Positions 37,601 through 47,837 of a DNA stretch of 64,000 nucleotides are shown piece after piece. Origin of the DNA: Schistosoma mansoni. Lineage: Eukaryota; Platyhelminthes; Trematoda; Strigeidida; Schistosomatidae. The stretch is from assembly GCF_000237925.1 (NCBI RefSeq), contig NC_031498.1, positions 20,810,422 to 20,874,421 of the forward strand, written 5' to 3'. The notes below the pieces were generated by a model. That model saw only the letters and a list, made by a program, of their open reading frames with translations, had not been told where the DNA came from and searched no databases. The translations under genes and the position numbers were made by a program. Position 1 is the stretch's first letter. Each line of letters opens with the position of its first letter.

Positions 37601-39561
37601 CAGCCTTTATAATAATCCGAAGCACATAATGCTAAAAAATTCTGCAAATTAGGGAAGAGACACATACAAACACAAAAAACAGGAAAGAACACAAGGATGT
37701 ATGTACGAGCTAGAATCTTATTTATAAATATTTTTCTATAAAAAATATTTGTTAAAAATAAAAAGATAATTGTTTGTATACATGTTAAGACTGAAAATAA
37801 TCTACCAGCTGGTAGTAGTCAGAAACATTTACAAATTTTGATTTGGTACAATCATCTAAATCAGTCAAAGCAAGAAGACCCCATTTAGAATTTTCATTTT
37901 TATTGCATTGCATTTCTAAGGTATCTTGCAGTACACGACATATCTGCACAAACTTTGACCAATGATCTTCATTGATACCAGACCAGATATTACATTGTGG
38001 ATATGTAGGGTCTGGACAGAGTATAAAATGTTTTCCAGGAGTTATCATATGATCCGTATACTCATTATCAGTAGATTCCAGTCGTGGTGTTAAACAGCCA
38101 TTACGCAGGTCAATGATTATGTCACATGGTTTTATGCTGCATACATAAACTAGGAAGTTACCCAGTAAATCCTCCATAGATGGAAATGGGTTAAGATCAG
38201 GGAAATGAAGGTGGACAGAAAAAGCACTTGCACTATCCAATGCGATGGAATTTTCAATGAGCGATTGTAGACGAATAAACGAAGGCGCATAGTTTGAAAC
38301 TTGTAAAAAGTTAATAAAGAGTGAAATTAATTTGAAATTAGTAAATCCAGGATTTGGACCATTACGAGTTAAACGCAGTTTACGAGCTAGATATTTTATC
38401 AGAGCTACGGACTTTGGGATTTCAGGGATACATAATGTTAGGAAATGAAGTATTTCAGCCATTTTAGTCCCATGATGTGTTGATTCCCCATTATTTATCA
38501 GAGTAGATTCGGTAAGCGATGAAATATCCAAGCCAACTTTAAGAATACTAATTCGATCCAAATGGATAATGGGAACTCGACCATGGTATACTTGCGAGTA
38601 TTTAAATCCTAACGGATCCAACTTTCTTAACATCCTCTGTAGAAAATATAAGAATTTGTTCTTTAAAAAATCTGGATCCAATGATATTATTTTTGTTTGA
38701 AATAAATCTGATGTCATACAATTTGGTTTGGAATCACAAAGATACTGTAAATTGTCATAATTTAATGGTAGTTTAACAACAAGGTCTATGTCTGAACTAA
38801 TTGATCCTAAACCATTGAGCACAGAACCAAATATTGAAACTTCTGTCCCATGAAATATGAAACCCAGGATTTCTTCAATACTGTCACTTAGAACAAATCT
38901 AGCCAAAATATCCTGTTCAGTTAAACGTGTGAGATGATAAAAAGTGGAAACTTGATCATCAAATGATTGACAAGACATAAGTATACTGGTCATTTCTTTC
39001 GAAGACGGGACAGATGGACGGATAGAAAGATTTGATTCTACACACAATCTACCAGGATATTGATAAGAAGAATATTTTTCTACATTCTCAACCGGCCAAA
39101 TTGATGGATCGGAGTTGATGCGAAACATTGGAAGCCTGAACATACTCTTTTTTCCCTCTGAATTTACAACACAATGTATACAGTGAAGTGATGGAATTTT
39201 GTGCAAAGTATAGCGTAGAGATTCGGGAGACGAACTTTGAATCAACAAAGTGCCAACTGGTTGAATTCCATTTTTCAATGGCCAGTAAACAGCGCGGTTT
39301 ACGGACCCTCCTATCTTCAGAAACTTATCAATTATATAGGGTACGCTGGTCGGTGAACAGGTCAGTAGGATACTTCTCCTAGCTAAACTTCTGTAGACAG
39401 CTGAATTAAGTAGCATAATCGCCAACTTGTACTACAGAAAAACTATCAAAAAGACTAACACAAACTGAAATAATAGTAAATCTTACCTCTGAAGCTAAGG
39501 GTGCCTGCATACAAAATAACTCCACTTTTAAATCTCCCAAGTCTGTATGGAGTGTTACTGC
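34614..39561 (-). CDS. PPIL3: Peptidyl-prolyl cis-trans isomerase-like 3 (cyclophilin J)
   Basis: Five minus-strand exons: 39,561-39,487; 37,641-37,548; 37,494-37,427; 37,386-37,268; 34,740-34,614. Introns are GT/AG, of 1845, 53, 40 and 2527 nt. They give 160 residues, which with an initiator Met equals the 161 of animal PPIL3. Signature blocks in order are [85 protein letters not shown] and [10 protein letters not shown]. The active-site Arg, Phe and Gln of cyclophilins are kept, while the Gly after SIW is Lys. PPIL3 is a single-domain cyclophilin found in activated spliceosomes. Exon 1 begins directly at a 3' splice site with GCA-GTA-ACA, so the Met must come from an upstream exon or the AUG-ending spliced leader. 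Intron 1 contains MTPAP. Confidence 0.94.
34943..35455 (+). repeat. ~520-bp interspersed repeat
   Basis: Near full-length plus-strand copy within the last PPIL3 intron (antisense to the gene), from CTAAATGTCCTGGTACAG to GTGTTAAATAAATAAATC. Confidence 0.88.
35456..36714. other. PPIL3 intron 4, mostly unassigned
   Basis: AT-rich intron DNA. A tRNA-like minus-strand segment at about 35,695-35,755 (ending AAGTTCGAATTCCACC) is probably another SINE head. A pair of opposite-strand open frames at 36,436-36,685 has no family match I can see. Confidence 0.4.
36715..36990 (+). mobile_element. Diverged 3' end of RTE/SR2-like LINE
   Basis: The words GACATTGGGTGACATGACTC and AATCAGTAGTACAGATG parallel the CTGGGTGACATGGCTCAGAAT..CACAATGGCGCAGGTG of the younger copy at 62,520. 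No coding remains. Confidence 0.5.
37785..39416 (-). CDS. MTPAP: Mitochondrial poly(A) RNA polymerase
   Basis: A single uninterrupted minus-strand frame of 543 codons from the first ATG at 39,416. Near the N terminus the short Arg-rich stretch [11 protein letters not shown] fits a mitochondrial presequence. An RNP-like segment follows (about residues 13-75: [19 protein letters not shown]..), as in animal MTPAP. The nucleotidyltransferase core is [20 protein letters not shown], with catalytic aspartates at about 209 and 211 and the third in LKVGLDIS at about 297. A PAP-associated domain follows ([12 protein letters not shown]). It should add poly(A) tails to mitochondrial mRNAs. The gene lies whole inside PPIL3 intron 1, same strand. 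A 3' splice site (TTTTTCTGTAG) ends at 39,432 and the frame is open from there (TAC-AAG-TTG-GCG-ATT-ATG), so a leader AUG or PPIL3 exon 1 would both join in frame. A non-canonical PAP/TUTase paralogue is the alternative. Confidence 0.86.
   Translation of the reverse strand: MLLNSAVYRSLARRSILLTCSPTSVPYIIDKFLKIGGSVNRAVYWPLKNGIQPVGTLLIQSSSPESLRYTLHKIPSLHCIHCVVNSEGKKSMFRLPMFRINSDPSIWPVENVEKYSSYQYPGRLCVESNLSIRPSVPSSKEMTSILMSCQSFDDQVSTFYHLTRLTEQDILARFVLSDSIEEILGFIFHGTEVSIFGSVLNGLGSISSDIDLVVKLPLNYDNLQYLCDSKPNCMTSDLFQTKIISLDPDFLKNKFLYFLQRMLRKLDPLGFKYSQVYHGRVPIIHLDRISILKVGLDISSLTESTLINNGESTHHGTKMAEILHFLTLCIPEIPKSVALIKYLARKLRLTRNGPNPGFTNFKLISLFINFLQVSNYAPSFIRLQSLIENSIALDSASAFSVHLHFPDLNPFPSMEDLLGNFLVYVCSIKPCDIIIDLRNGCLTPRLESTDNEYTDHMITPGKHFILCPDPTYPQCNIWSGINEDHWSKFVQICRVLQDTLEMQCNKNENSKWGLLALTDLDDCTKSKFVNVSDYYQLVDYFQS
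39432..39442 (-). promoter_or_regulatory. 3' splice site in front of MTPAP
   Basis: Minus-strand TTTTTCTGTAG, 15 nt before the MTPAP ATG and 55 nt after the PPIL3 exon 1 donor (GAG/GTAAGA). That intron length would be normal for the small introns of this genome. Confidence 0.6.
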
Positions 39562-39590
39562 CTGGAAATGAGTAAAAACAACAAACAATT
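39562..39590 (-). promoter_or_regulatory. 3' splice site at the PPIL3 start exon, candidate trans-splice acceptor
   Basis: On the minus strand a pyrimidine-rich tract, GTTTTTACTCATTTCCAG, ends at 39,562. In the 575 nt between it and the ICMT stop codon I find no minus-strand ATG followed by GT that could be a cis donor. Schistosome spliced leaders end in AUG, which would give M-A-V-T-L-H-T-D in frame. Confidence 0.55.
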
Positions 39591-40081
39591 GGAAATATTG
39601 TTAAGTATCAGGCATGCTAATGGCTACAAATTAATGACAACTTACAGTAGGTTGTAGTTTTTCAGGTCGGATGTTATAAAAACATTTGAGAGTTATATAT
39701 GTATATGGACCTAAGTGTATTTTAACAATCCATCAGATTGTCTTACAAAACAAGCATTTAACACCGAGAAATGTTCACTAGGTTTGTTGTAATGAATGGA
39801 AGCAACACTATGAATTGGTCAGTTAATGAATTAGACAATGGTAGTTCGCTAGCCCTTAAGATCAAAGGTGTTAGAGATTATTGAAGTGCTGTTGTTGGAA
39901 GCAAGTTTAGCTTAGACCCAGCGCACCAGTTTTTATTAATCCTAATATAATGACATTGTGAAGAGTCCTACGGAAGTTTAGATACTTTGACTCTGACCTG
40001 CATTTAGATTATCGTTACTGTGAAGACCAATTCAATCTACAAAAATGTTTGGGAAAGAAAGGAAGTCTACAGTTGGAAATG

Positions 40082-40087
40082 TTTATT
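40082..40087 (-). terminator. Poly(A) signal of ICMT
   Basis: AATAAA on the minus strand about 50 nt after the ICMT stop. Confidence 0.6.
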
Positions 40088-40135
40088 TTTTGGAATTTTT
40101 TACATAAATAATACTTTTCTCATCACCGACAGCAG

Positions 40136-41068
40136 TTAGTGAGATACATAGCCATGTATGAAAGGTATTCCAGTAGAAACCAATTTTTGATACTTTCGAT
40201 AATTTTCTCCGAAAAAATCTACTAGTGCTTTTTCTTCGGCATATATTCTTCTTTTGAAAAAAATAAATGTCACTACAGTATAAGCGACTAGGCACAAGGG
40301 ATTGATGAGTAAAACCTGAGTACCAATGCACCAACAGAACCAACCAACATAAGCCGGATGACGAAACCACGAGTAAACTCCACTTGTTACCAACTGATGT
40401 TTGCGATTCTTTTCGAACTGCACATAATGATTGAAATTCCCCCCAGCTGTGAGCAGGGCTAACTTACGTAGAACTTCGCCGAAAATGCACATCCCAAACC
40501 CGAGACAATTAAAAACAGTACTACTCCATCTGTATGATGAAAACACGTCGTATGATAAGTAATGCTTTAGCCAGTACTCAAGTACACTTGCAGTAAGGGC
40601 CAAAAGATATTCAGAGCTATGTGTGAGCATATATATATCTAGTGAACAATTGCTCAGGTTGTAAATGGAAGTAAAATAAAACTCGGACCAGTGGAAAAAT
40701 GCAAGGAAGTCAAGATAGATTCCAAATATACAAAATTCACTTTGAATCTTCATCATGGCAGACTCCAAAGCGAAGAATGACCCGAGACCGAAAACACAGC
40801 CTAAAAGATATGCGCGCCAAAAGTTTCCAAAAACAGAGCACTGATGGACGCCACTAACAAACTTGTTTATGTTGAACACAACAAACAACAATGCAGGCAT
40901 TAGTAAACAACTTTGTAAGAAGAGAGACCTAAAAATACAGTTTAGCACTGAAGAGGAAACATCAATGTGAAGAAGAAACAGAAACGAAGTGCAACCACAT
41001 ACGAAGCTCCAAAGAGACACGAGAGGATCCACACTAAGCACACGACCCATAGACGACCCGATACCCAT
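40136..41068 (-). CDS. ICMT: Protein-S-isoprenylcysteine O-methyltransferase
   Basis: A single-exon minus-strand gene of 310 codons starting at ATG 41,068. Animal ICMT is about 284 residues. The N-terminal two thirds are strongly hydrophobic with several membrane segments (about 12-34, 47-68, 86-105, 150-170, 184-198). The C-terminal third holds the family signature: GNFNHYVQFEK, LVTSGVYSWFRHPAYVGWF (RHP at 236-238), CIGTQVLLINPLC, then EEKALVDFFGENYRKYQ and TGIPFIHG. In this family these residues form the SAM and prenylcysteine sites. The enzyme sits in the endoplasmic reticulum and methylates the C-terminal prenylcysteine of CaaX proteins such as Ras and lamins. It lies upstream of PPIL3 on the same strand, 574 nt from its first coding exon. 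No intron is needed. Confidence 0.95.
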   Translation of the reverse strand: MGIGSSMGRVLSVDPLVSLWSFVCGCTSFLFLLHIDVSSSVLNCIFRSLFLQSCLLMPALLFVVFNINKFVSGVHQCSVFGNFWRAYLLGCVFGLGSFFALESAMMKIQSEFCIFGIYLDFLAFFHWSEFYFTSIYNLSNCSLDIYMLTHSSEYLLALTASVLEYWLKHYLSYDVFSSYRWSSTVFNCLGFGMCIFGEVLRKLALLTAGGNFNHYVQFEKNRKHQLVTSGVYSWFRHPAYVGWFCWCIGTQVLLINPLCLVAYTVVTFIFFKRRIYAEEKALVDFFGENYRKYQKLVSTGIPFIHGYVSH

Positions 41069-42654
41069 TATGAATGTGGCGGTCTGCGTTTAGCTACAAG
41101 ATATTTTGTGTACCATGGGAGTAACGTGAATGAAAGGGACTGGAAAAAAGAAAAACAAAAGAGGTGAGTCAATGATCCAACAAGTATACACGATACACTT
41201 ACATTTATCAAGAAAAGCATTTAACAAGTCAGAAATAACACAAGCCTCACATTACTGGTCTTGCAATCAAAAGTAGAAGCACATGTCTTAGCGTCACGAC
41301 AAAAAAAGTCAGGTCGTTTCGAAGTCACCCGCCGTTCGGCTCTCACAACCTTGAAGTGTGTGACAAGAGGCGGTCATTTCATATTTCAAATCCTGATGGT
41401 CTGTTGGGTGTCCTTTTGGTTGCAAAAATACCAGTTTTTTCGTATGTAAGTGGTCTTTTGCCGCAGCAAAACCACAAAATCATTGCGAAGAACATTTATT
41501 TAGCTCTCTCTGTTTTAAAGTGCACACGTTGGACCGGTTGTTGCTTCTTAACTTCCCAATCCCCCCATTTGGAGAAACTTTTGTCCGGTTAGGGAAATTT
41601 GGGGGACAGTTTTGGTCGAGAACGTTCTGTTTTGTTTGCTTGGAAGCAAGCAGAATTGAGAGCAGATGTAACCTGGATCGTATCGTTGCCGTCATATGAC
41701 GGCATTTATATGCTACTGACATACATAGGAAGACGAATTTTTACAGGTTCAAATGGTTGAGGACGGAATAGAAGAAGCTTCCGCTTAACGGGCTTCCGTG
41801 TCTAGTAGCAGTGGATCGATTACGAAATAAAAACTGTGGTTCATCATATTCTTGGACATTGCAGTCAATACAAGATTGATAACACTCACACCTTCCATAA
41901 TAACAACAATTTCACTACCCAGACAAAGCAAACAATATGTACAGATTCAACGAAGCCAATTTTTACTTAAAAATCATCAATAAGTAGGCAAGACTAGTTT
42001 CTCTAACACTTGACTTTGTGTATTATTCTTTAAGATTGAAAATCTGGATCGGGATACAATAAAGTGTGGAGACGTGACAGCAACTGCTTACTATAAGAAG
42101 TTATTTGTAGTAGTATTTTTAACCTAACTATATATCCAACTTGTAAACTGATTTTTCTGCATCAAATGTTTCTGCTTCTCTACCAGTAGTAATGATGTAT
42201 CAATAAACTCTTGCCCAACTTTTTTCGTCTTCGTAGTTTAATGGTGAGATATGCCGATAATCTTAAGGGACGACTGTTTGTGAAAATTGAAAACAACTAA
42301 ATATTTGCTTTATAAGTACCCGTTTCGCTATGATAACTTGTGGTACTGCATCAGTTTGGAAGTTTCTCTAGAATATTGCACTGTATATATAATTTTCGTC
42401 ACTATGACAGTATATTCGAATGGATACTTGTGGCATTGTGGCATCATATGTAACTTATTACTATTCGCATTCAACATATTATTCTATCACTCGGTGTTCT
42501 TTAGAAGTACTAAATATCGTTGTTAATTATCACGATACGGTGAGTCAATTTAGACAATGATGCGACTTCTTCGACTTAAGATTTTACAGATTAGGCTGTG
42601 AAAATAGGCAAATTTGCTGAGGATAGATAAGCAGAAGCGAGGCCCAAGAAAGAC
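41069..42654. other. 5' flank of ICMT, unassigned
   Basis: It contains overlapping open frames on both strands (41,261-41,722) that I cannot assign. The composition around 41,280-41,640 is GC-richer, which may mean the CpG-like upstream region of ICMT or an old repeat. Confidence 0.35.
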
Positions 42655-44212
42655 GGACGCGAGCTACTAGACATGTATTTAGCAGCAAAGCATTTCAACT
42701 TTCTATTACAAGGACGCGATTTCACTGTAATGACTGATCATAAACCTTTATAATACTCTCTTAACACGTCGTACGACAGACACTCACCACGCAAAGCGAG
42801 ACAACTAGACTACAATTCACAATCCATTACAGGTATCCAGTTCATCAAAGGACACTCAAACATTGTCGCAGACGCCTTATCCAGAAAGGACATCAACATA
42901 CTGGTACACAAACATGACATTAGTCTCGAAACTATGTCGAAACTACAGGTGGACGATGCAGACCTGAAAACCTGTGAAGACAAATCTAACTTGAGTCTCA
43001 AGCCTGTACCTGTTCCTTTCTCAGACTCATCTATCATTTGCGACATTTCAACTGGCAATATCGCCCCTTTGTACCAAAAGCTTCTCGGCGACAGATATTT
43101 CAACAGTTACACAAACTTTTACATCCGTGAATCCGAACCACCACGAAACTCATCACTGAACGTTTCGTCTGGCCCAAAATTAACTCGAATATAAAACGCT
43201 GCATACAGTGTCAACGCAACAAAGTCCAAGGACACTCAATCTGTCTGATCGGGAAATTCCCACTACCCGACAAACGCTTTCAGCATATTCATTTAGACAT
43301 GGTTGGTCCCCTGTAACAATCGAAATTCTTCACGCATATTCTTACAGCGGTGGACAGGTTCACAAGATGGGTAATAACATGCCCTACCATAGATACATCA
43401 GCAGTAACAGTCACATCTGTTTTCCTTGACCGTTGGCTATCAAACTACGAAGGGCCTTCAATCATTACTACAGACCGTGGTCCCCAATTTAAATCCATCC
43501 TATTCCGGGAGTTTACTAGACTTCTGGGTGTGAACCACATCAAAACATCAGAATACCACCCAGCAGCCAATGGCCTGGTTGAGAGATTCCACCGCCAACT
43601 GAAAAGCTCACTGACGGCACAATCTGACACATCAAAGTGGAGCGACGCTTTACCGCTTATGCTCCCTGGAATTCATTCAACCATCAAGGACGATATAGGA
43701 TGCACAGCCGCTGAACTAGTTTATGTTACAATATTAACATTACCAGGTCAACTAGTCAACCAAGAATCAACAACATCAAGTAATCCTAATTGTTTTGTTT
43801 GCAAACGATGCAAAACATCAAAGCAATACCTCCGCGAGAATATAACAATCGCGTGCAACTTAATAAACGCCTGGAAACGTGTAAATTCGTTTTTGTTCGA
43901 GTCGATGCTGTCAAAAAGCTGTTGAAACAACCAAATGAAGGGCTTTATAAAGTAATTAAACATACAAGCGTACACCTCATCATCAACAGAAGTGGGAAGA
44001 AGGGAGCTATTTCTATAGATAGTATAAAACCAGCTTTCTACGAAGCTCAACAAGGCAAAGAAGATAACACTGCAGATAAACAACCTCTCTCATTAATTAT
44101 TGTGAGATTAGAGGAGGATGAAAAACTGAACACTAAGGGTAATTGTTCAACATTTTTCGGCAGGATCGTGGAGAAACTTAAGCGTTATGTACATTTTGTT
44201 GAGTAGCTAAAA
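42655..44212 (+). mobile_element. Ty3/gypsy LTR retrotransposon, RNase H and integrase (broken)
   Basis: Frames interrupted by stops and shifts read in order as RNase H and integrase. The RNase H part (about 42,660-42,900) has AAKHFNFLLQGRDFTVMTDHKPL-type words and FIKGHSNIVADALSRK. The integrase zinc finger follows near 43,190. The catalytic core (43,240-43,740) has HIHLDMVG, then IITTDRGPQFKSILFREF and YHPAANGLVERFHRQLKSSL, so the D, D and E residues are present. A C-terminal GPY/F-like module (43,870-44,060) reads QPNEGLYKVIKHTS, where QPYEGPYKV-like is expected. It resembles the CsRn1/Boudicca lineage of flukes. Gag, protease and reverse transcriptase are missing upstream. Confidence 0.85.
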
Positions 44213-44599
44213 TCAAAACAAACATTCATTGATTTGCGTTACACTGTTAAATTTACTCAATTCCCTAATGAAAACTATTTTTTCTTTTCTTCACACGTGC
44301 ATATAATTAACTACATTTCTCTACAATCAATCGTTTTGTCACATTAAAATAAATTTTGTAATAATAATAAAAGAGTGAATTGTAGTTAATTATTTATTAA
44401 TTGTACATCAAAATAAACAATCCAATTTTTATTTAGTGAGTTTATCAACAGTCTCGCACTTCATAATAATCAGCTAACTAAGATACTGACCGTATTTTCG
44501 TTCTTTTTGTTGTGATCGAGTACGTTCACGCACAATAACACTTTGTGTATTACTGACACATACGATATTACTACTTGATTTGTTTGTTACGACCTAGTG

Positions 44600-45104
44600 T
44601 TACCTCCGGACACTCTGGGGGAGCTATGTGGAGGTAGGCACAGCGAACATATTTTGTAAATAGTTTTCGATATTATTTGCATTTATTTTGTCAACTTTCA
44701 CAATCTGCACATTTATCACAAAATGATTGTACATGTTGTTTGAGTTTATGGTCTTGAACACACTCCCGTTTTTGAATCCCGCATAGCATGATGATGTTAA
44801 CCTCCCATAAATACACTTATGCACACGCCTCTAGTTCTCCATTGCATGTGGTTTTGATAATGGGACCATAAAATAACTTTCATCTATATTTATGGACTGT
44901 GGTAACATTCTCATTATATTTTACGTTTAGCTATATTGCTGGAGCCATGTCAACCTCCCTGGAATTATTAGTTATCTATAATTGTGGATTCTGGTACCGA
45001 ACTCAACAGAACACGCACCAGTCAGCTGATTTAAGTAACGTCTCTTAACTTTTATTTGTGTTCACAACTTATATACCGTATACTATTGTATTAACATATA
45101 GGCG
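44600..45104 (+). repeat. Candidate polypurine tract and LTR
   Basis: CTGGGGGAGCTA (about 44,617) looks like a polypurine tract and is followed by TGTGGAGGTAGG, a plausible LTR start at about 44,626. The right end is not certain; one possible end is near 45,104, after a TTTTATTTGTG word. Only one copy is seen in the window, so the LTR call rests on position alone. Confidence 0.35.
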
Positions 45105-45419
45105 TAATAACCTTATTGCTATTTTTGAGTCAATATACTTTTAGGTCCGCCACAAGGCAATCACATGACAAATTTACCGTTTTCGGATTAAATCTATTAT
45201 CAAAGTAGTATCAGTACTGAACCAGACTATAATTCTACATGCTAAAAAGATTTATAATGCAGAAGAATTTATAGTTGTTATATCTATATTTAAATAATTC
45301 ATTAGATGAACTGTGGTAGTAGTTAGTATAAAACACAGTTATCGTCAACTTCAAAATTGTTTCTCCACATAATCTTCCATATTCAGAAATTCGCTAACTT
45401 GTTCGCCGACATAGACTTG

Positions 45420-45690
45420 ACCATTAGAAAGGGAGCGCTGGAAGTGGATAGGACACACATTGAGGAAGGCACACAAATGCGTCACAAGGCAAGCCCTCAA
45501 ATGGAATCCTGAAGGTCAAAGGAGAAGAGAGGACCAAACAACACATCACTCCGAGAAATGGAAGCAGACATGAGAAGAATAAATGAAAATTGGATAGAAC
45601 TAGAAAGGAAGGCCCAGGATAGAGTGAAGTGGATAATGCTGATCGGCGGCCCATGCTCCATTGGGAGTGACAGACGTAAGTAAGTAATGC
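45420..45690 (+). mobile_element. C-terminal end of a LINE ORF2 (fragment)
   Basis: Third copy of the ORF2 tail seen at 5131 and 12,180, with [28 protein letters not shown] and SDRRK, followed by GTAAGTAAGTAA. It lies just in front of the gag fragment. Confidence 0.7.
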
Positions 45691-46010
45691 CAATATCAGA
45701 TGACCAGCTAAACCGAATACTACTACAACAGCAAGCACAACTTGATGCGCAAATGTGGTTGTTGGAGACTCTGATGCAACAGTTTAACAACCATTACTCG
45801 ATTTCACAAGCTGTTTCAACTACTTCTTGTGATGCAGTTGCTAGCAGCATCCCGGAATTCATCTATCATCCCGAAAGTGGAAATACCTTTCTCAAGTGGT
45901 TTAGGCGTTGGGAAGATACATTTAGAATAGAATTCTGTAAACAAGATGACGCATAGAAGGCTCCATTGTTGATGTGTAAGTTGGGAGGCAATGAACATCT
46001 GATTTGTTAT
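45687..46010 (+). mobile_element. Ty3/gypsy gag N-terminal fragment
   Basis: A plus-strand frame of about 90 codons starting MPISDDQLNRILLQQQAQ and containing IPEFIYHPESGNTFLKWF and WEDTFRIEF matches the gag start of fluke gypsy elements. A stop replaces a Trp codon (45,954), and CKLGGNEH follows beyond it. Zinc knuckle and protease are absent. Confidence 0.75.
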
Positions 46011-47837
46011 TACTATTCTATCATTAATATTTTGTTTTCCTTTTCTTTCCTTTCTCAAACATGGCAAATGTAATGCTAACATTGTTGAAACTTGTGTATT
46101 ACTGCATTTTCGAAGAAACCCGAAGTGGTTTCTTCACAACACTTATGTACCCATAAGATGCTTGTGAATAATAATAGAACAATATATTTAAAATAAATAA
46201 AAGGGATAAGACAACACACAAGAATAGTCACGCCTGCAAAGCTGAGCCATGCCACCCAATCAATTGAGTCAATTTCGAATTATTGTTGCCGCGTCCATTA
46301 TTATTGACCTTCTCTCAGTGTTACATGTTGGAAGTCTATTTTCCCAGCTGTTTCGTGTTTAGCTTCGAGGATTGTGCGGTTGGGGCATTGTGCCACTACC
46401 TTTGTACTAATACCAAACTAGACAATACTTCACATAGAAATACCATGTTTCTGGAGCCTTCCGAAAACAAGGTCCAGATTCTGGATATAAGACTAGCGAT
46501 CAATCAGACATCTAAACATGCGTTCGAAAAGTTGGGACTACTGAGTGCGACGTCGATAAATCGCTGAAAGGTATGTGCAACACATTTTAGATCCGAAGGC
46601 ATGGACAAAATCTCACAGAGTTCGAAGGGAGTAACGATAGCGGTTTTGAGAATGTTGTCTGCAGACGTAGGGATTTAGTTACATGCTTTAACCAGTTCGG
46701 TTTTCGAGGAAAAAGTTGTAACTTTTATGTTAGTTGTTAGGTTGTGAGCGTGTGAGAATAGATAATATTTGGAGTGGTTTTCGTATTTAATCGCCAGTTT
46801 GACACCAATCATTTCTGTCCTTTTTAGAGACCATTTGTATGGGAGATACCCATGGGATGTCCACAAGGCAGATAATTTCCAAGTATATCATTGACCGAAT
46901 TGTCTTTGGCCAGTCCCAGCTTTCTCAGAAGCTAGTCGACGCACTTTCGACAATACGATTGGGCCTCTAGTCATGATGTTTTGTGTAACATTGCTGGTTA
47001 CATGTGGTAGTTTAGGTTGTGTTTTGTAAAGCTTTTGGTTCTAGTGAAGTCGCCCCTGTTGAGCCGTGTTGCAGTTCAATGTTGTAAAAGACCAGGTCTA
47101 AACTTTATCTATCGGCTAGGTCTTCTCGTTTAACGACAGTCTTTTTTAAGGTGTTGTAAGGTTCTCAAACCTCACAAGTATACATACTGGTTGTAAAAAA
47201 GTTGTTGAGACCTCGCGGTAGTGAGTTCATACTATGAGGATTCGCGCACGTGTGTTTATCATGCCGAGCTTATGGAGGTAAACTTATCCGTAGTAAAACC
47301 AGGCCTCGATATTATAGGGCCAGAATTTCATGAGTTAAAAGGTGAGAGGCGTGAGGGACTTAATCTCCGAAACTTCGGCTCTCTGTTCCATCATAATGAG
47401 GACAAAATGTATAAATAGACGACAAAAGTCCTAGAGTACAAAAGTGTAACAATATGTAAAAATAAAAAGCGACAATGGACGAACTCACTGATTATCGTTA
47501 AACTTACCTGATCACGCATTTGACCTATGCTAGCTAGTAGTTGCAACGGAGGTGTAATACAGTGTATCCACTCGTGGTTTGTTGCGGATGCATGACGTGG
47601 CTCCTTCAGCTACAGTATGTTCAGTAAAACTAGTGAGGTCAGTGTAAGTGCCGAAGTTTCTTAGAACGGAATTCTTCCAAAGTAAATTTGATATATTCCT
47701 AAGGACTCAGAACAACCTATTGTAGACCATCAACGTTGATGATCTCTGTCGAATGATTGTAGGCCTACTCGAGTTAGACGGGGACGATGTGAGGAACCAG
47801 ATAACTTCAAAGTCACATCTCGCGATCAGCGCCTAAC
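46011..47837. other. Unassigned, repeat-like
   Basis: Open frames at 46,283-46,567 and 47,221-47,418 show no family I recognise. GC is higher than in the intergenic AT-rich DNA, so the region is probably old transposon sequence, possibly belonging to the gypsy element before it or the LINE after it. Confidence 0.35.

Noticed and set aside
40083-40370. 95-codon frame overlapping the end of ICMT
   Set aside because: A shifted frame of the ICMT C terminus. The ICMT frame itself contains the conserved signature to its stop.
41113-41117. ATG followed by GTAC on the minus strand upstream of ICMT, as the PPIL3 start exon
   Set aside because: It would be the only cis ATG/GT found, but the donor (GTACAC) is weak and would require splicing across the whole ICMT gene; leader AUG is simpler.
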